Of a stretch of 64,000 nucleotides of DNA, positions 25,367 to 34,271 are shown piece by piece. Where the stretch lies: IMG/VR virus record IMGVR_UViG_3300028364_000026, positions 1 through 64,000 of that record; one strand, 5' to 3'. The notes beneath the pieces were generated by a model. It saw only the letters and a program-made list of their open reading frames with translations. It searched no databases and had not been told where the DNA came from. The stretch is from a virus. The position numbers were made by a program, and so were the translations under genes. How positions within the stretch are numbered: the first letter of the stretch is position 1; each line of letters begins with the position of its first letter.

Positions 25367-25933
25367 ATGTCTTTAGAAAAAGAACAAATCGTTTCCAACA
25401 CAACTAAGTACTTTGAAACAGCAGCTAAACTTGGTTTCATGAATGACGAACTAATGGGATTCTTATGCCTAAATAATGAAATTATTGAAGCTCCAGCATC
25501 TACTATGGAAAGTATGTACGGGGCTTTTGAAGGTGGTTTAATTAAACATCTATTAAAAGTTGCTCAGTATGCCGTAAAATTCAATAACAGTTTACCAGAT
25601 GGAGAAAAAGTAGACCAAACATCTTTACTTAAAGTTTGTTTGTTACATCAAATAGGTAAAAAAAATAACTTTATTCCATGTACTTCTGATTGGCACAGAA
25701 AAAATCAAGGAAAAATGTACGAATTTAACCAAAATTTAGTACCTATGCGTGTTAGTGAACGTAGCTTGTACTATGCTTTATCACATGGTATAAAATTTAC
25801 TGAAGAAGAGTACAGTGCAATACTTATGTATGATAAAACTGATGATAAAATGAGTGAACATTATAATTCGGTTTTAGGTGAATTACTTAAAATGGGTAAT
25901 GTTTTTGCTATTAAAGAAGTTAAAAAAAAGTAA
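25367..25933 (+). CDS. HD-superfamily-like protein with altered HD pair (188 aa)
   Basis: An all-helical protein with GGLIKHLLKVAQYA near residue 58, then LLKVCLLHQIGKKN near 90, and ALSHGIKFTEEEYSAILMY near 147. This is the spacing of HD phosphohydrolases, but the central HD is HQ here, so metal binding and catalysis may be lost or changed. It is the first gene behind a host-type promoter and is followed by dUTPase, suggesting a role in nucleotide metabolism or in countering a host nucleotide signal. That role is inference. Confidence 0.6.
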   Translation: MSLEKEQIVSNTTKYFETAAKLGFMNDELMGFLCLNNEIIEAPASTMESMYGAFEGGLIKHLLKVAQYAVKFNNSLPDGEKVDQTSLLKVCLLHQIGKKNNFIPCTSDWHRKNQGKMYEFNQNLVPMRVSERSLYYALSHGIKFTEEEYSAILMYDKTDDKMSEHYNSVLGELLKMGNVFAIKEVKKK

Positions 25934-25934
25934 T

Positions 25935-26510
25935 ATGTTTAATATAGAAAGTATGAAAACTATGGCTCTTAGAATTATTGACCCTAAAGACCCATACTCA
26001 CAAGAAGACTTTAATAACGAATTTGGTGGTGTTCAGACAAGTAACATTACTACACCTGATTTCAGATTAAAACTAAATATAATTAATGAATCATCAAACG
26101 AGTTACCTAATTTTGCTACGGTTGGGTCCTCTGGGTTAGATTTAAGAGCTAATTTAGTGGAACCAATGACAATTAAATCAGGTAAAAGAGCGATAGTACC
26201 AACTGGTTTATTTTTTGAAATACCTCAAAATTTTGAAATTCAGATTAGACCTAGAAGTGGTCTAGCGGCAAAGAACGGTGTGACAGTTTTAAATTCACCA
26301 GGAACAATCGATTCAGATTACCAAGGTGAGGTAAAAATAATTTTGATTAATTTTGGTGACGAAGATTTTGTTGTTAATCATGGTGATAGAATAGCTCAAG
26401 CTATTTTTTCTTCAGTGTTAGGTAAAAAATCTGTAAATATTTCACAAATAACTAATATGGTAACCAAAACTGAACGTGGTTTTGGTGGTTTTGGTTCAAC
26501 TGGAAAATAA
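25935..26510 (+). CDS. dut: dUTPase (deoxyuridine triphosphatase)
   Basis: Hydrolyses dUTP to dUMP and pyrophosphate, keeping uracil out of DNA and feeding dTMP synthesis. The trimeric dUTPase motifs are all present: GSSGLDLRA, the RPRSGLAAKNG core, VLNSPGTIDSDYQGE, then HGDRIAQAIF and C-terminal RGFGGFGSTG. A longer frame from 25878 overlaps the HD-like gene. I prefer ATG 25935, one base after that stop. The first 45 residues (MFNIESMKTMALRI) are additional to the usual family length. Expressed with the upstream gene from a host-type promoter. Confidence 0.93.
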   Translation: MFNIESMKTMALRIIDPKDPYSQEDFNNEFGGVQTSNITTPDFRLKLNIINESSNELPNFATVGSSGLDLRANLVEPMTIKSGKRAIVPTGLFFEIPQNFEIQIRPRSGLAAKNGVTVLNSPGTIDSDYQGEVKIILINFGDEDFVVNHGDRIAQAIFSSVLGKKSVNISQITNMVTKTERGFGGFGSTGK

Positions 26511-26550
26511 TAAATATAACCCATTCAACCACTTAACGGTAAAACTCTTT

Positions 26551-26599
26551 GTGAACTACCCACCTACGCCAGAGGCAATGGGTGGGTTTTACGCTCCGT
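26551..26599. repeat. GC-rich hairpin between convergent genes
   Basis: ACCCACC (26558-26564) pairs with GGTGGGT (26581-26587) around an inner GCC-AGA-GGC stem, in GC-rich sequence unlike its surroundings. It could be a two-way terminator. The GTGAACTACCC lead-in and the hairpin also resemble IS200/IS605-type element ends, but no transposase is present. Confidence 0.45.
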
Positions 26600-26625
26600 T
26601 TTATAAAAATAAATATTTATCTATT

Positions 26626-27501
26626 TTACTTGGCTACCAACTGAACCCTTTCACTTGGGTTATCTATATATTCTATCGCATCAACATTTTGTTTAACTGC
26701 CACTAACTGAACCGCTTCACTTGGATTCGTTATATGTGTTATCGCATAACCATTTTGTTTAACTGCCACTAACTGAACATCTTCTGGTAATTCACTTGGA
26801 TTATCTATATGTTGTATCGCATGCCCATTTTGTGTCACTGCCACTAACTGAAGTTGTTCACTTGGATTCTGTATATATACTATCGCATGCCCATCTTGTT
26901 TAACTGCCTCCATCTTAACTTGTTCACTTGGGTTATCTATATATGCTATCGCAAGACCATTTTTTGTAACTGCTGCTAACTGAACCGCTTCACTTGGTGT
27001 TATATCATTTCCTATAATATGTCTTATTGCACCACCATTTTGTGTAACTGCCGCTAACTGAAGTTGTTCACTTGGATTCTGTATGAATTCTATCGCATAA
27101 CCATCTTGCTTAACTGCTGCTAACTGAACCGCTTCACTTGGGTTATCTATATATTGTATAACAAAACCATTTTCTGTAACTGCTGCTAACTGAACCGCTT
27201 CACTTGGATTCTTTACGTATTCTATCGCACCACCATTTTCTGTAACTGCTGCTAACTGAACCGCTTCACTTGGGTTATCTATATATCGTATCAAATCACC
27301 ATTTTCTGTAACTGCTGCTAACTGAACATCTTCTGGTAATTCACCATAATAATATTTAATGTACTTTACATCTTGTTTAACACTAAGTTCCATTTTTCTT
27401 AAATAAGAGGTTTTATTATTATCATTTAACTGATTAAATTGCTCTCTAGGAATTCCATTTCCAGTATTGATATACTGTTTAATTAAATCTTTATTGTTCA
27501 T
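26626..27501 (-). CDS. DUF4116 repeat protein A (291 aa)
   Basis: The first 65 residues (MNNKDLIKQYINTGNG to GELPEDVQLAAV) are nearly identical in five genes. They are followed by about ten 22-residue repeats of the form (T/K)QNG-x-AI-x-YI-x-NPSE-x-VQLAAV, the DUF4116 repeat found in phages, giant viruses and protists. The repeats should form a helical solenoid for protein binding. Some repeats carry small insertions (GNDITPSE, LPEDVQ). Function is unknown. Most downstream gene of the array; it ends opposite the dUTPase gene. Confidence 0.85.
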   Translation of the reverse strand: MNNKDLIKQYINTGNGIPREQFNQLNDNNKTSYLRKMELSVKQDVKYIKYYYGELPEDVQLAAVTENGDLIRYIDNPSEAVQLAAVTENGGAIEYVKNPSEAVQLAAVTENGFVIQYIDNPSEAVQLAAVKQDGYAIEFIQNPSEQLQLAAVTQNGGAIRHIIGNDITPSEAVQLAAVTKNGLAIAYIDNPSEQVKMEAVKQDGHAIVYIQNPSEQLQLVAVTQNGHAIQHIDNPSELPEDVQLVAVKQNGYAITHITNPSEAVQLVAVKQNVDAIEYIDNPSERVQLVAK

Positions 27502-27531
27502 AATTAATTTTTATTTTGATTTGCTAAACTC

Positions 27532-28479
27532 TTAAGTAATTAAATAATTAAATTGTTCATCAGTTAATCTGTGACCCCTACCAATATATTTAGATTTAAA
27601 ATCAAATGGTAATTTCATAAACCATTTTAAATCTCCATTACTTCGACCCAATAATTGTTCCTCTTCTTTTTCACTATCTGTTTTAGGTCTATTAACCATC
27701 TTATCAACTGGAACACCATTAGATTTTAAATAACTAACATAACCATCAACATCTTTACGGTACTCAGAAATATTTCCAGTGTTATTGTCAGCATCAGTTA
27801 ATTCAATCCCGTAACGTGTACTATCAAATACAACTATGTGTAATGGGTCATTTAAATCAACACCACCGTTAGAAGTTGTTTTAAATTTATTGGTATCAAC
27901 AATGAAATAAAATGATGAATCTTTAGTATCTCTATAACTATTATACATAGTATTACCAAATTGACCAATACAAAAACCATAGTTTCTTCCAGTCAAACCA
28001 CCTTTAGTGTATTGAATACACTTTTGAATAGAGTCACCATCATAAATGTCAATTCCGTTACCAGACCATAATTTTTTAGTCTCACTCTCAAACTTTTCAG
28101 TATCCCCAACTTCAGCCTTTTTAGCATACTTACCTTCCTCACCATGAATAAACTCAGCTAACGAAATGTAATCGTTAAACTTATTATCACCTATAACTAT
28201 TTGATTATTAACAATCTGCATAGGTTTAACTCTATTCTTTAACAACAATTTATCAAAGATATTAAAATCACTTAATATTGTGTCAATATCTGTAAAACCA
28301 TTAGCATAAACAAAAGCCATAATTGGCACACTTTTTTGATTTTTTGATTCATCACCACCAGCAAATTTTGCGATAATTTCATCAGCATTCTCAACATTTG
28401 CTTTTTTTAACACACCTAACCCTTGAAGCTCTGAAGATTTAGACTCCAGTAAAAAACTATATATTTCTAAAAGTCTCAT
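27532..28479 (-). CDS. Hypothetical protein inside the DUF4116 array (315 aa)
   Basis: Has no DUF4116 repeat. It starts MRLLEIYSFLLESKSSE, a capsid-targeting-like peptide with an LLE site. The C-terminal half has a NYGFCIGQFGNTMYNSYRD segment and then SSFYFIVDTNKF, a layout I associate with virion-packaged phage proteins of unknown function. Two promoter motifs lie upstream (28513-28521 and 28570-28578). It is the only non-repeat gene in the array, so it may be a partner of the repeat proteins. Confidence 0.55.
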   Translation of the reverse strand: MRLLEIYSFLLESKSSELQGLGVLKKANVENADEIIAKFAGGDESKNQKSVPIMAFVYANGFTDIDTILSDFNIFDKLLLKNRVKPMQIVNNQIVIGDNKFNDYISLAEFIHGEEGKYAKKAEVGDTEKFESETKKLWSGNGIDIYDGDSIQKCIQYTKGGLTGRNYGFCIGQFGNTMYNSYRDTKDSSFYFIVDTNKFKTTSNGGVDLNDPLHIVVFDSTRYGIELTDADNNTGNISEYRKDVDGYVSYLKSNGVPVDKMVNRPKTDSEKEEEQLLGRSNGDLKWFMKLPFDFKSKYIGRGHRLTDEQFNYLIT

Positions 28480-28512
28480 TTTTTTTTATTTAATATTTAT
28501 TATTTGTTATTA

Positions 28513-28578
28513 TATAAATATACCCTATCACCATTAAAGTTAACTATATAATTGCGAATTTTGGGTTTTTATAAATAT
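28513..28578 (-). promoter_or_regulatory. Two late-type promoter motifs in tandem
   Basis: ATATTTATA on the minus strand at 28513-28521 and 28570-28578, both in the 143-nt gap upstream of the gene starting at 28479. The gap holds nothing else that I can identify. Confidence 0.5.
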
Positions 28579-28622
28579 AGAGTAACTTGGATGTTAATTC
28601 TGTTATTTTCCTAATAATTAGG

Positions 28623-29288
28623 TTATCTATTCCCCATGACTAACAACTTAACTTGCTCACTTGGATTCTCTATATATGTTATTGCGTGACTATTTTGCGT
28701 AACCGCTGCTATCTGAACCGTTTCACTTGGATTCTTTATATAGTATATTAAATTACCATTTTCTTTAACTGCTAACATCTGAACTCGTTCACTTGGATTC
28801 TTTATATATTTTAACGCAAAAGCATCTTCTTTAACTGCTGCTAACTGAACCGATTCACTTGGATTCTTTATGTATTGTATCACACGACCATCATGTTTAA
28901 CTGCTGCTATCTGAACCGCTTCACTTGGATTCTTTATGTATTGTATCACATAACCATTTTTTGTAACTGCCACTAACTGAACCACCTCACTTGGATTCTT
29001 TAGATATTGTATCGCTTCACCATCTTGTTTAACTGCCTCCATCTGAACTTGTTCACTTGGGTTCGTTATATGTTTTATCGCATAACCATCTTGTTTAACT
29101 GCCGCTAACTGAACATCTTCTGGTAATTCACCATAATAATATTTAATGTACCTTACATCTTGTTTAATACTAAGTTCCATTTTTCTTAAATAAGAGGTTT
29201 TATTATTATCATTTAACTGATTAAATTGCTCTCTAGGAATTCCATTTCCAGTATTTATATACTGCTTTATTAAATCTTTATTGTTCAT
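28623..29288 (-). CDS. DUF4116 repeat protein B (221 aa)
   Basis: Same N-terminal block as its four paralogues, followed by about seven repeats. Repeats such as EDAFALKYIKNPSERVQMLAV and ENGNLIYYIKNPSETVQIAAV keep the NPSE-x-VQ core while the face residues vary. Only three bases separate it from the next paralogue upstream, so they are cotranscribed. Some repeats (QYLKNPSEVVQLVAV, QYIKNPSEAVQIAAV) are identical to those in protein C, which implies recent unequal exchange. Confidence 0.85.
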   Translation of the reverse strand: MNNKDLIKQYINTGNGIPREQFNQLNDNNKTSYLRKMELSIKQDVRYIKYYYGELPEDVQLAAVKQDGYAIKHITNPSEQVQMEAVKQDGEAIQYLKNPSEVVQLVAVTKNGYVIQYIKNPSEAVQIAAVKHDGRVIQYIKNPSESVQLAAVKEDAFALKYIKNPSERVQMLAVKENGNLIYYIKNPSETVQIAAVTQNSHAITYIENPSEQVKLLVMGNR

Positions 29289-29291
29289 GGT

Positions 29292-30179
29292 TTATTTATT
29301 TGCATTTGCTGCTCTCTGAACCGCTTCACTTGGTGTAATACCTTTTTTTGTTATATATCTTATCGCACGACCATCATGTTTAACTGCTGCTAACTGAACT
29401 TGTTCACTTGGCGTAATACCTTTTTCTATTATCTGTGCTATCACAAAACCATTTTGTTTAACTGCTGCTAACTGAACCGCCTCACTTGGATTATTTATAT
29501 AGTATATCGCACCACCATATTGTTTAACTGCTGCTAACTGAACTGCTTCACTTGGATTCTTTATGAATTCTATCACATTACCATCATGTTTAACTGCTGC
29601 TATCTGAACCGCTTCACTTGGATTCTTTATGTATTGTATCACATAACCATTTTTTGTAACTGCCACTAACTGAACCACCTCACTTGGATTCTTTAGATAT
29701 TGTATCGCTTCACCATCTTGTTTAACTGCCTCCATCTGAACTTGTTCACTTGGATTATATATATATGTTATCGCACGACCATTTTGTTTAACTGCTTCTA
29801 ACTGAACTACTTCACTTGGATTATGTATATAGTGTATCGCACGACCATTTTGTTTAACTGCTTCTAACTGAACTACTTCACTTGGATTATGTATATAGGA
29901 TATCGCATTACCATTTTGTGTAACTGCTGCTAACTGAACCGCTTCACTTGGATTCTTTATATAGGATATCGCATTACCATTTTGTGTAACTGCTGCTAAC
30001 TGAACATCTTCTGGTAATTCACCATAATAATATTCAATATAACTTGAATCTTGTTTAATACTAAGTTCCATTTTTCTTAAATAAGAGGTTTTATTATTAT
30101 CATTTAACTGATTAAATTGCTCTCTAGGAATTCCATTTCCAGTATTTATATACTGTTTTATTAAATCTTTATTGTTCAT
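29292..30179 (-). CDS. DUF4116 repeat protein C (295 aa)
   Basis: Common N-terminal block, then about ten repeats. Two neighbouring repeat pairs are almost identical at DNA level (29770-29900, QNGRAIHYIHNPSEVVQLEAVK twice), a sign of recent tandem duplication. Two late repeats carry an IIEKGITPSE or ITKKGITPSE insertion shared with proteins D and E. Function unknown; probably a binding solenoid. Confidence 0.85.
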   Translation of the reverse strand: MNNKDLIKQYINTGNGIPREQFNQLNDNNKTSYLRKMELSIKQDSSYIEYYYGELPEDVQLAAVTQNGNAISYIKNPSEAVQLAAVTQNGNAISYIHNPSEVVQLEAVKQNGRAIHYIHNPSEVVQLEAVKQNGRAITYIYNPSEQVQMEAVKQDGEAIQYLKNPSEVVQLVAVTKNGYVIQYIKNPSEAVQIAAVKHDGNVIEFIKNPSEAVQLAAVKQYGGAIYYINNPSEAVQLAAVKQNGFVIAQIIEKGITPSEQVQLAAVKHDGRAIRYITKKGITPSEAVQRAANANK

Positions 30180-30181
30180 AA

Positions 30182-30664
30182 TTAATTTTTATTTTGATTT
30201 GCTGCTAACCTAACCACCTCACTTGGTGTAATACCTTTTTTTACTATATGTTCTATCGCATCACCAGTTTGTGTAACTGCTGCTAACTGTACTTGTTCAC
30301 TTGGATTCTCTATATAGTATATCGCATGCCCATCTTGTTTAACTGCCTCCATCTTAACTTGTTCACTTGGGTTATCTATATATGCTATCGCACCACCATC
30401 TTGTGTAACTGCCGCTAACTGAACCGCTTCACTTGGATTCTTTATATAGGATATCGCATTACCATTTTGTGTAACTGCTGCTAACTGAACATCTTCTGGT
30501 AATTCACCATAATAATATTTAATGTACCTTACATCTTGTTTAACACTAAGTTCCATTTTTCTTAAATAAGAGGTTTTATTATTATCATTTAACTGATTAA
30601 ATTGCTCTCCAGGAATTCCATTTCCAGTATTTATATACTGTTTAATTAAATCTTTATTGTTCAT
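30182..30664 (-). CDS. DUF4116 repeat protein D (160 aa)
   Basis: Shortest member: common N-terminal block and about five repeats, ending with the VKKGITPSEVVRLAANQNKN tail shared with protein E. The shorter length may reflect deletion between repeats. Two bases separate it from protein C, and it shares the operon. Confidence 0.85.
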   Translation of the reverse strand: MNNKDLIKQYINTGNGIPGEQFNQLNDNNKTSYLRKMELSVKQDVRYIKYYYGELPEDVQLAAVTQNGNAISYIKNPSEAVQLAAVTQDGGAIAYIDNPSEQVKMEAVKQDGHAIYYIENPSEQVQLAAVTQTGDAIEHIVKKGITPSEVVRLAANQNKN

Positions 30665-30666
30665 AA

Positions 30667-31359
30667 TTAATTTTTATTTTGATTTGCTGCTAACCTAACC
30701 ACCTCACTTGGTGTTATATCATTTCCTATAATATGTCTTATTGCACCACCATTTTGTGTAACTGCTGCTAACTGAACTTGTTCACTTGGCGTAATACCTT
30801 TTTCTATTATATGTACTATCGCATAACCATTTTGTTTAACTGCTACTAACTGAAGCGATTCACTTGGATTCTGTATGAATTCTATCGCATAACCATCTTG
30901 TGTGACTGCCACTAACTGAAGCGATTTACTTGGGTTATCTATATATTGTATAACAAAACCATTTTCTGTAACTGCTGCTAACTGAACCGCTTCACTTGGA
31001 TTCTGTATGAATTCTATCGCACCACCATTTTCTGTAACTGCTGCTAACTGAACCGCTTCACTTGGGTTATCTATATATCGTATCGCACCACCATTTTGTT
31101 TAACTGCCACTAACTGAACTTGTTCACTTGGATTCTCTATATATTGTATCGCCCAACCATCTTGTGTAACTGCCGCTAACTGAACATCTTCTGGTAATTC
31201 ACCATAATAATATTTAATGTACCTTGTATCTTGTTTAATACTAAGTTCCATTTTTCTTAAATAAGAGGTTTTATTATTATCATTTAACCGATTAAATTGC
31301 TCTATGGGAATTCCATTTCCAGTATTTATGTATTGTTTAATTAAATCTTTATTGTTCAT
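30667..31359 (-). CDS. DUF4116 repeat protein E (230 aa)
   Basis: First gene of the array, directly behind the promoter motif at 31382-31390. Common N-terminal block and about eight repeats. Ends in the same GNDITPSEVVRLAANQNKN sequence as protein D apart from the insertion. Likely a virion or host-interaction protein that diversifies by repeat exchange; this is inference. Confidence 0.85.
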   Translation of the reverse strand: MNNKDLIKQYINTGNGIPIEQFNRLNDNNKTSYLRKMELSIKQDTRYIKYYYGELPEDVQLAAVTQDGWAIQYIENPSEQVQLVAVKQNGGAIRYIDNPSEAVQLAAVTENGGAIEFIQNPSEAVQLAAVTENGFVIQYIDNPSKSLQLVAVTQDGYAIEFIQNPSESLQLVAVKQNGYAIVHIIEKGITPSEQVQLAAVTQNGGAIRHIIGNDITPSEVVRLAANQNKN

Positions 31360-31381
31360 GGTTTATCTATAACGTTTTCAA

Positions 31382-31390
31382 TATAAATAT
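31382..31390 (-). promoter_or_regulatory. Late-type promoter motif for the DUF4116 operon
   Basis: ATATTTATA on the minus strand, 22 nt before the ATG of protein E. The rest of the 199-nt divergent gap is A/T-rich; I see no further element in it. Confidence 0.55.
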
Positions 31391-31558
31391 GATAAAATAT
31401 TAAATAAAAACTAGAAACTGTAAGTATTTTAATTTAATTACTACTTTACAAAAAAATAGTAATAACTATATTATAAGTGAATAAATAATATATTCGGTTA
31501 GACCAAAAATACATAATTAATTTTAACGATAACATAAATACAAATAAACAAAAATAAA

Positions 31559-32509
31559 ATGGGTTGGGTTCATAATAAAACAATAGGGTTAATGTTGGCT
31601 TTTTCAAAAGTTGAAAAAAATTCATTATCGCAAGAGAGAAATATGTTAAGTGATAACGCATCAAAGCATTCAGAAAAAGAAACTGGTAAATTAATGCATG
31701 ATTTATTAAATAATGTAGTTTCGCAAGAAGTAAAAAATCTAAGGTGGAGAACCTATAAAGTCTTTAGTGCATCTAAAAATTTTAAAACGACCATTACAAG
31801 TTATGATGAAAATGATTTACCAATCGTTTCTAGTGAACAAACAATAGGTAAGGCGACCATTTTCAATAAATTTAAGTTTGACAAATTCGATTCTTATCCA
31901 GTAGAACACATATATTATAATCAAGAATCAACGTTAAGTCTAAATGATATTTCAGCTAGTAAAGACCTTATAATGCTAGACAATCCCACCCAACAAGAAG
32001 ACGGTAGCGAGACAATTGGGACTATCGATGGGTTGGCCATGTTTTCTTATAATAAAGGTGATTTCCCAATTATTATAAACAGAATGACAGTACCTAATTT
32101 TAATATTGAAAATTACACAAAAAAAATAGTTGTTAGGAAAATAAACTCAGAACAACGATTACTAGAATTTTATGTTAGCAAATACCCAGATGAATACAAC
32201 AGAAGAAGTAGGTTGTTTTTAAGTGCGTTAAAAAAAGCTATTGATAAACCATATAGTGCTAGTATGCTAGAAATTAATTCAGTTGAATACGTAACATACT
32301 TGGCTATTGGGGTTAATGATTTTTTACATTATAAATACGAACTAGAAAAATTTGATAAGATAATTGAGTTTGACGGTTCTTACGTAATTAAATTTATTTG
32401 TAATGTAACCAAAGATGGTATTAGTGTAATCGACAAATATAAAGAAGAAGGGATAGAAAAAAAATATGCAAATAAGGTTAAAGAAAATAATAATAAAACG
32501 GTTAAATAA
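31559..32509 (+). CDS. Hypothetical protein upstream of PhoH (316 aa)
   Basis: A soluble alpha/beta protein. The first 100 residues include QEVKNLRWRTYKVFSASKNF, the middle has a DGLAMFSYNKGDFPIIINRM strand region, and the C-terminal part is lysine-rich. No catalytic motif is recognised. It is 11 nt before phoH on the same strand and likely cotranscribed. Possibly a conserved phage structural or assembly protein. Confidence 0.5.
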   Translation: MGWVHNKTIGLMLAFSKVEKNSLSQERNMLSDNASKHSEKETGKLMHDLLNNVVSQEVKNLRWRTYKVFSASKNFKTTITSYDENDLPIVSSEQTIGKATIFNKFKFDKFDSYPVEHIYYNQESTLSLNDISASKDLIMLDNPTQQEDGSETIGTIDGLAMFSYNKGDFPIIINRMTVPNFNIENYTKKIVVRKINSEQRLLEFYVSKYPDEYNRRSRLFLSALKKAIDKPYSASMLEINSVEYVTYLAIGVNDFLHYKYELEKFDKIIEFDGSYVIKFICNVTKDGISVIDKYKEEGIEKKYANKVKENNNKTVK

Positions 32510-32520
32510 TAATCTAACTT

Positions 32521-34248
32521 ATGACAAAAAGAAGTGTATCCACAGCAACAACGAAAACAACTGTAGCTAAAACTAAAAAAAATAAAATAGAAGATAATGG
32601 AGAAGGTTTTGAATCGAAAGCTAATCTTTTATCTCAAATAAAGTTAGTTTTAAAACACAAAAACGAGAACCAAAAAAAACTAACTCAATCAATTAAAGAT
32701 AACGATGTTACAATATGTACTGGTTCAGCTGGTACTGGTAAAGCACAACCACTTGATTCATTAATTTTAACACCAAACGGGTATGTAACCATGGGTAGTA
32801 TAAAATTAGGTGATAATGTTATTGGTGTCAACGGCAACCCGATAAAGGTTGATGGGGTTTACCCTAAAGGTGAAAAAGAAATTTATATTATTACTTTTTC
32901 AGACGGAACATCAACGGAATGTTGTGGAGAACATTTATGGTTTACACAAACAGATTTAGATAGAAAGAAAGTAACATTAGGTGATGAAACTAATAAATAT
33001 GGTTCTGTTAAAAACACAATCGAAATAATGAATAGTCTGCTTGTTGGTGATGATTTAGCAAAATTAAACCACACTATACCAATTGTTAAACCAATCAATT
33101 TTATAAAAAAACAAGTAGTGTTAGAACCTTATTCACTTGGGTGTTTATTAAGCAATATTGATTATAGAGTTAACACTATACCTGACTCCTCAGATAATAA
33201 CGCTATACCAGAAGAATACTTAATTAATGACGTAAATACCAGAATAGAACTGTTACAAGGGTTATTAGATACAGAAGGTTCAGTCGATGAAAGTTCTGGG
33301 ACCCCAGTGTTTTATTCTATTTCCGAAAAATTAATTGAAAATGTTATGTTTTTAATTCAATCACTAGGTGGAACAGCGATTAAAACAAAAGAAATTAATG
33401 ATATTTATAAATTAAATATTAATTTACCATCTGACATAGTTCCCTTTAAATCAGAAACTAAAATACGTTTATTAAAACAAAAAAATAAAAATCATCCTAT
33501 TAGATATATTAAAAACATTGAACTAAAAGGTAATAAAGAGGTTCAATGTATTTCAGTTGATGATAGTAATCATTTATATTTGACAAACGATTGTATTGTA
33601 ACACACAACACTTATTTGTCATGTCTTCAATCCCTTTTAGAAATAAAAAGCGATAACAAAATAAATAAAATAGTTTTAGTTAAATCAGTCACAACATTAA
33701 AAACAGAAGAAATTGGTTTTTTAAAAGGTTCGATGGAGGAAAAAATGGAACCATTCATGTATTCGTTTACTGGTAATTTCGAAAAACTAATTGGTGGTGG
33801 TTTATTTAAAAAACTAAAAGAAAATCAAACTATTCAAATATTACCAATAGCTTATCTTAGAGGTGTAAACATTGACAATGCGGTAGTTATTATTGACGAA
33901 GCTCAAAATATTAGTATTGATAACATAAGAACTATTTTAACTAGGTTAGGTGAAAACAGTAAAATGGTTTTTTTAGGTGACACTAAACAAATAGATGTTA
34001 AGAATAAATATGATAGTGCTTTAGGTTTTTTAATTGAAAATTTTAAAACAATAAATAATATTGGGATTGTAGAATTCACTAAAGAAGATATAATAAGACA
34101 TAAGTTAATCAAAGTCATTGAGGACGTATTTGATAAATTAGAAGAAGAAAAAAAAATAAAAAACACTATAAGACCAAAAATCGCTCATAAACAAATTATA
34201 GTAAAACCAAAAAATACTATATTAGAACGCATTAAGAATTTATTTTAA
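32521..34248 (+). CDS. phoH: PhoH-like ATPase, intein-interrupted (575 aa)
   Basis: A P-loop NTPase of the PhoH family, common in phages; its exact role (RNA or nucleotide metabolism) is unsettled. Walker A is TGSAGTGK joined to TYLS after intein removal. Walker B is AVVIIDEAQNIS in the C-terminal half, followed by KMVFLGDTKQID and the family motif IVEFTKEDIIRHKL. Spliced length is 286 residues, normal for PhoH. The 289-residue intein splits Walker A between Lys74 and Thr364, so the precursor cannot bind ATP normally. A hairpin terminator follows. Confidence 0.93.
   Translation: MTKRSVSTATTKTTVAKTKKNKIEDNGEGFESKANLLSQIKLVLKHKNENQKKLTQSIKDNDVTICTGSAGTGKAQPLDSLILTPNGYVTMGSIKLGDNVIGVNGNPIKVDGVYPKGEKEIYIITFSDGTSTECCGEHLWFTQTDLDRKKVTLGDETNKYGSVKNTIEIMNSLLVGDDLAKLNHTIPIVKPINFIKKQVVLEPYSLGCLLSNIDYRVNTIPDSSDNNAIPEEYLINDVNTRIELLQGLLDTEGSVDESSGTPVFYSISEKLIENVMFLIQSLGGTAIKTKEINDIYKLNINLPSDIVPFKSETKIRLLKQKNKNHPIRYIKNIELKGNKEVQCISVDDSNHLYLTNDCIVTHNTYLSCLQSLLEIKSDNKINKIVLVKSVTTLKTEEIGFLKGSMEEKMEPFMYSFTGNFEKLIGGGLFKKLKENQTIQILPIAYLRGVNIDNAVVIIDEAQNISIDNIRTILTRLGENSKMVFLGDTKQIDVKNKYDSALGFLIENFKTINNIGIVEFTKEDIIRHKLIKVIEDVFDKLEEEKKIKNTIRPKIAHKQIIVKPKNTILERIKNLF
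32743..33609 (+). other. Class 3-type intein in PhoH Walker A (289 aa)
   Basis: Residues 75-363. It begins with Ala (AQPLDSLILTPNG) rather than Cys or Ser. Block B has GEHLWFTQ (His then Trp), block F has VQCISVDDSNHL (Cys), and it ends CIVTHN before Thr. The Trp-Cys-Thr set is the signature of class 3 inteins, in which the internal Cys starts splicing. A LAGLIDADG relic (LQGLLDTEG) is present, but the partner motif is degraded (SLGCLLSNI). Confidence 0.9.
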
Positions 34249-34271
34249 TAAAAACTATCTTTTACTTTACT

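Larger units (their letters stand above)
26626..31359 (-). repeat. Array of paralogous genes with 66-bp coding repeats
   Basis: Five genes share a roughly 190-bp N-terminal block of near-identical DNA and about forty copies in all of a 66-bp (22-codon) repeat. The period, the reading frame and the varied face residues show coding repeats, not CRISPR or satellite DNA. Confidence 0.85.

Noticed and set aside
25878-25934. Upstream start for dUTPase
   Set aside because: It would overlap the HD-like gene by 56 nt. ATG 25935, one base after that stop, gives a normal junction.
26632-31300. Regular 66-bp repeats that could suggest a CRISPR array or satellite
   Set aside because: They are in frame in five genes, encode 22-residue DUF4116 units and vary in codons as protein repeats do.
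33402-33411. ATATTTATA copy inside phoH
   Set aside because: Inside the intein coding sequence with no gene start nearby; a chance match in AT-rich DNA.
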